DNA of 64,000 nucleotides, taken from Desulfovibrionaceae bacterium (GTDB lineage Bacteria > Desulfobacterota > Desulfovibrionia > Desulfovibrionales > Desulfovibrionaceae). The notes beneath the pieces are model-generated. The model did not search any database, was not told the origin of the DNA, and saw only the letters and a list, made by a program, of their open reading frames with translations. The translations under genes and the position numbers were made by a program. Below are positions 62,837 through 64,000 of this stretch, piece after piece (the first letter of the stretch is position 1; each line of letters begins with the position of its first letter). Location of the stretch: positions 1 to 64,000 of the forward strand of contig JADFXV010000006.1 in assembly GCA_015233395.1 (NCBI GenBank), given 5' to 3'.

Positions 62837-63934
62837 ATGTCCGAAAAGAAAAAGATCCTCGTCGTCGACGATGAAGGCGCCATCCGCGCCAGCCTCGGAA
62901 AACTCCTGCGCGGCCTGGGCCTTGAGCCGGTCCTGGCCGCAAGCGGGACCGAGGCGCTGGCCGCGCTTGGCCCGGACATCGAACTCGTCCTCACGGACGT
63001 GATGATGCCCGACCTGAGCGGCTACGAACTGACGAGCGCCATCCGGGCCCGGCCCGATTGCGCCGAACTCCCGGTCATCCTGGTCACCGCGCTCTCGGCC
63101 CGCGGCGACCGGATCAAAGGCGTCGAAGCCGGCGCCAACGATTTCATCGTCAAGCCCGTCGATGTCACGGAACTCAAAGTGCGGGTCGAGTCGCAACTCA
63201 AGGTGAAACAAGCCCAGGACGCGCTCAGGCTCCATCAACTCCACCTCGAGGAAACGGTGCGGCTGCGCTCCGAAGATCTGCAACGCACGATCGGCAAACT
63301 CAAGCAGCAGCAACGGAAAAACCAGGTCGCCCTGCTCGACACCGCCACGCGCCTGGGCATCGCGGCGGAATTCAAGGACAAGGAGACCTCGGACCATATC
63401 CATCGAATGAGCGAATATTGCGAAATGATCGCCAGACTCATGGGCCTGCCCGCAGGCGAGGTCGAAATCGTCCTGCGCGCAAGTCCCCTGCACGACGTCG
63501 GCAAACTGGGCACCCCGGACGCCATCCTGCTCAAGCCCGGACCGCTGACCCCGGATGAATGGACGATCATGAAGGAACACACCGTGACCGGCGGCCGCAT
63601 CCTGGCCGACGCCATGTCGGACGTGATCCAGGCAGGCGAAATCATCGCCCTCGCCCACCACGAAAAATGGGACGGCTCCGGCTACCCCGAGGGACTCTCC
63701 GGCCGGGACATCCCGCTCTACGGCCGCATCTGCGCCATCGCCGACGTCTTCGACGCCCTGACCAACAAACGTCCCTACAAGGAAGCCTTTCCCAACGAAA
63801 CGGCCGTGAACATCATGACCGAAGGACGCGCAAAACATTTCGATCCCGAACTGCTCGATCTGTTCTTCGCCAATTTCGACGACGTCAAACGCATCCAACA
63901 AAAATTCACCGACGCGGCCAAACTCGCCGGGTGA
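62837..63934 (+). CDS. response regulator with HD-GYP domain (c-di-GMP phosphodiesterase)
   Basis: This 365-residue protein has a receiver with D11-D12, D54 (LVLTDVMMPDLSG), T84 and K106. A coiled coil at about 120-165 is followed by an HD-GYP domain, with HD at 219-220 (SPLHDVGKLGTPD) and HHEKWDGSGYP at 274-284. All metal and GYP-loop residues seem intact, so c-di-GMP hydrolysis is likely, switched by phosphorylation from the kinase upstream. The ATG at 62837 gives a normal receiver start. The open frame begins 36 bp earlier. Confidence 0.94.
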   Translation: MSEKKKILVVDDEGAIRASLGKLLRGLGLEPVLAASGTEALAALGPDIELVLTDVMMPDLSGYELTSAIRARPDCAELPVILVTALSARGDRIKGVEAGANDFIVKPVDVTELKVRVESQLKVKQAQDALRLHQLHLEETVRLRSEDLQRTIGKLKQQQRKNQVALLDTATRLGIAAEFKDKETSDHIHRMSEYCEMIARLMGLPAGEVEIVLRASPLHDVGKLGTPDAILLKPGPLTPDEWTIMKEHTVTGGRILADAMSDVIQAGEIIALAHHEKWDGSGYPEGLSGRDIPLYGRICAIADVFDALTNKRPYKEAFPNETAVNIMTEGRAKHFDPELLDLFFANFDDVKRIQQKFTDAAKLAG

Positions 63935-63939
63935 GAAGC

Positions 63940-64000
63940 TGGGGCTCCGCCCCAGACCCCGCCGGGGACGATGATCGCCCCCGGACCCCCACGTCAGGGG
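63940..64000. repeat. GC-rich hairpin repeat at window end
   Basis: TGGGGCTCCGCCCCA is a palindromic hairpin directly after the HD-GYP gene. It is followed by GC-rich words (CCCCGCCGGGG, GCCCCCGGACCCCC) like those in the kinase N-terminal repeat at 48058. It probably ends the transcript and belongs to a dispersed family. The window cuts it. Confidence 0.5.

Overview
The window is high-GC bacterial DNA with dense, well-formed genes. The mix of sensory kinases, a tad pilus locus, the HprK-like/ATP-grasp pair of the GAK type and an orphan molybdopterin oxidoreductase suggests a deltaproteobacterium of the Desulfovibrio type. That placement is inference from gene content. No rRNA or tRNA gene, CRISPR array or transposase was found.

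Layout. (1) 1-9.7 kb, minus strand: an edge fragment, a stand-alone PAS protein and a very large cyclic beta-1,2-glucan synthase. (2) 9.8-16 kb, minus strand: a NapH-like polyferredoxin, an HprK-related kinase and ATP-grasp ligase overlapping by 4 bp (a two-gene GAK set of unknown function), and an MgtA-type P-type ATPase. (3) 16.2-20 kb, plus strand: an orphan molybdopterin oxidoreductase and an MHS-family transporter. (4) 20.2-33.2 kb, plus strand: a signalling island with two hybrid kinases, receivers, a V4R sensor protein coupled to a PAS kinase, a TPR protein with a degenerate receiver, a DUF4118-PAS kinase and a receiver-PilZ protein. (5) 33.2-54.4 kb: a divided tad (Flp pilus) locus. 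A minus-strand group holds TadE, TadG-like, TadE, EF-hand and prepilin peptidase genes. A plus-strand operon runs cpaB, cpaC, lipoprotein, Sel1-trypsin protease, cpaE/tadZ, cpaF, tadB, tadC, tadD-AMIN and two kinases. A second minus-strand group holds two Flp pilins and a TadV peptidase, with an NtrC-type regulator behind them. (6) 54.6-64 kb: an HDOD protein, a split DUF4118-PAS / hybrid kinase pair, a small secreted protein, a cysteine-cluster protein, another hybrid kinase and a receiver-HD-GYP phosphodiesterase.

How the parts fit. The sequence supports a regulatory circuit for the pilus. The two kinases at the end of the tad operon lie beside the sigma-54 activator. Sigma-54 (-24/-12) promoters precede both cpaB and the flp pilins. 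The motif CCAC-N5-GTGG (or a one-mismatch version) lies about 220-250 bp upstream of each promoter, and a third copy overlaps the -10 of the activator's own sigma-70-like promoter. This predicts activation of the pilus genes and autorepression of the regulator.

Two intergenic repeat families recur. One is an inverted repeat with GGGAGC / GCTCCC arms flanked by TAATA-like ends. The other is a hairpin with CAGCCCGTT / AACGGGCTG arms, sitting right after stop codons in two of its three copies. GC-rich repeats are also found in an intergenic region, at the window's right edge, and inside the N-terminal codons of one kinase.
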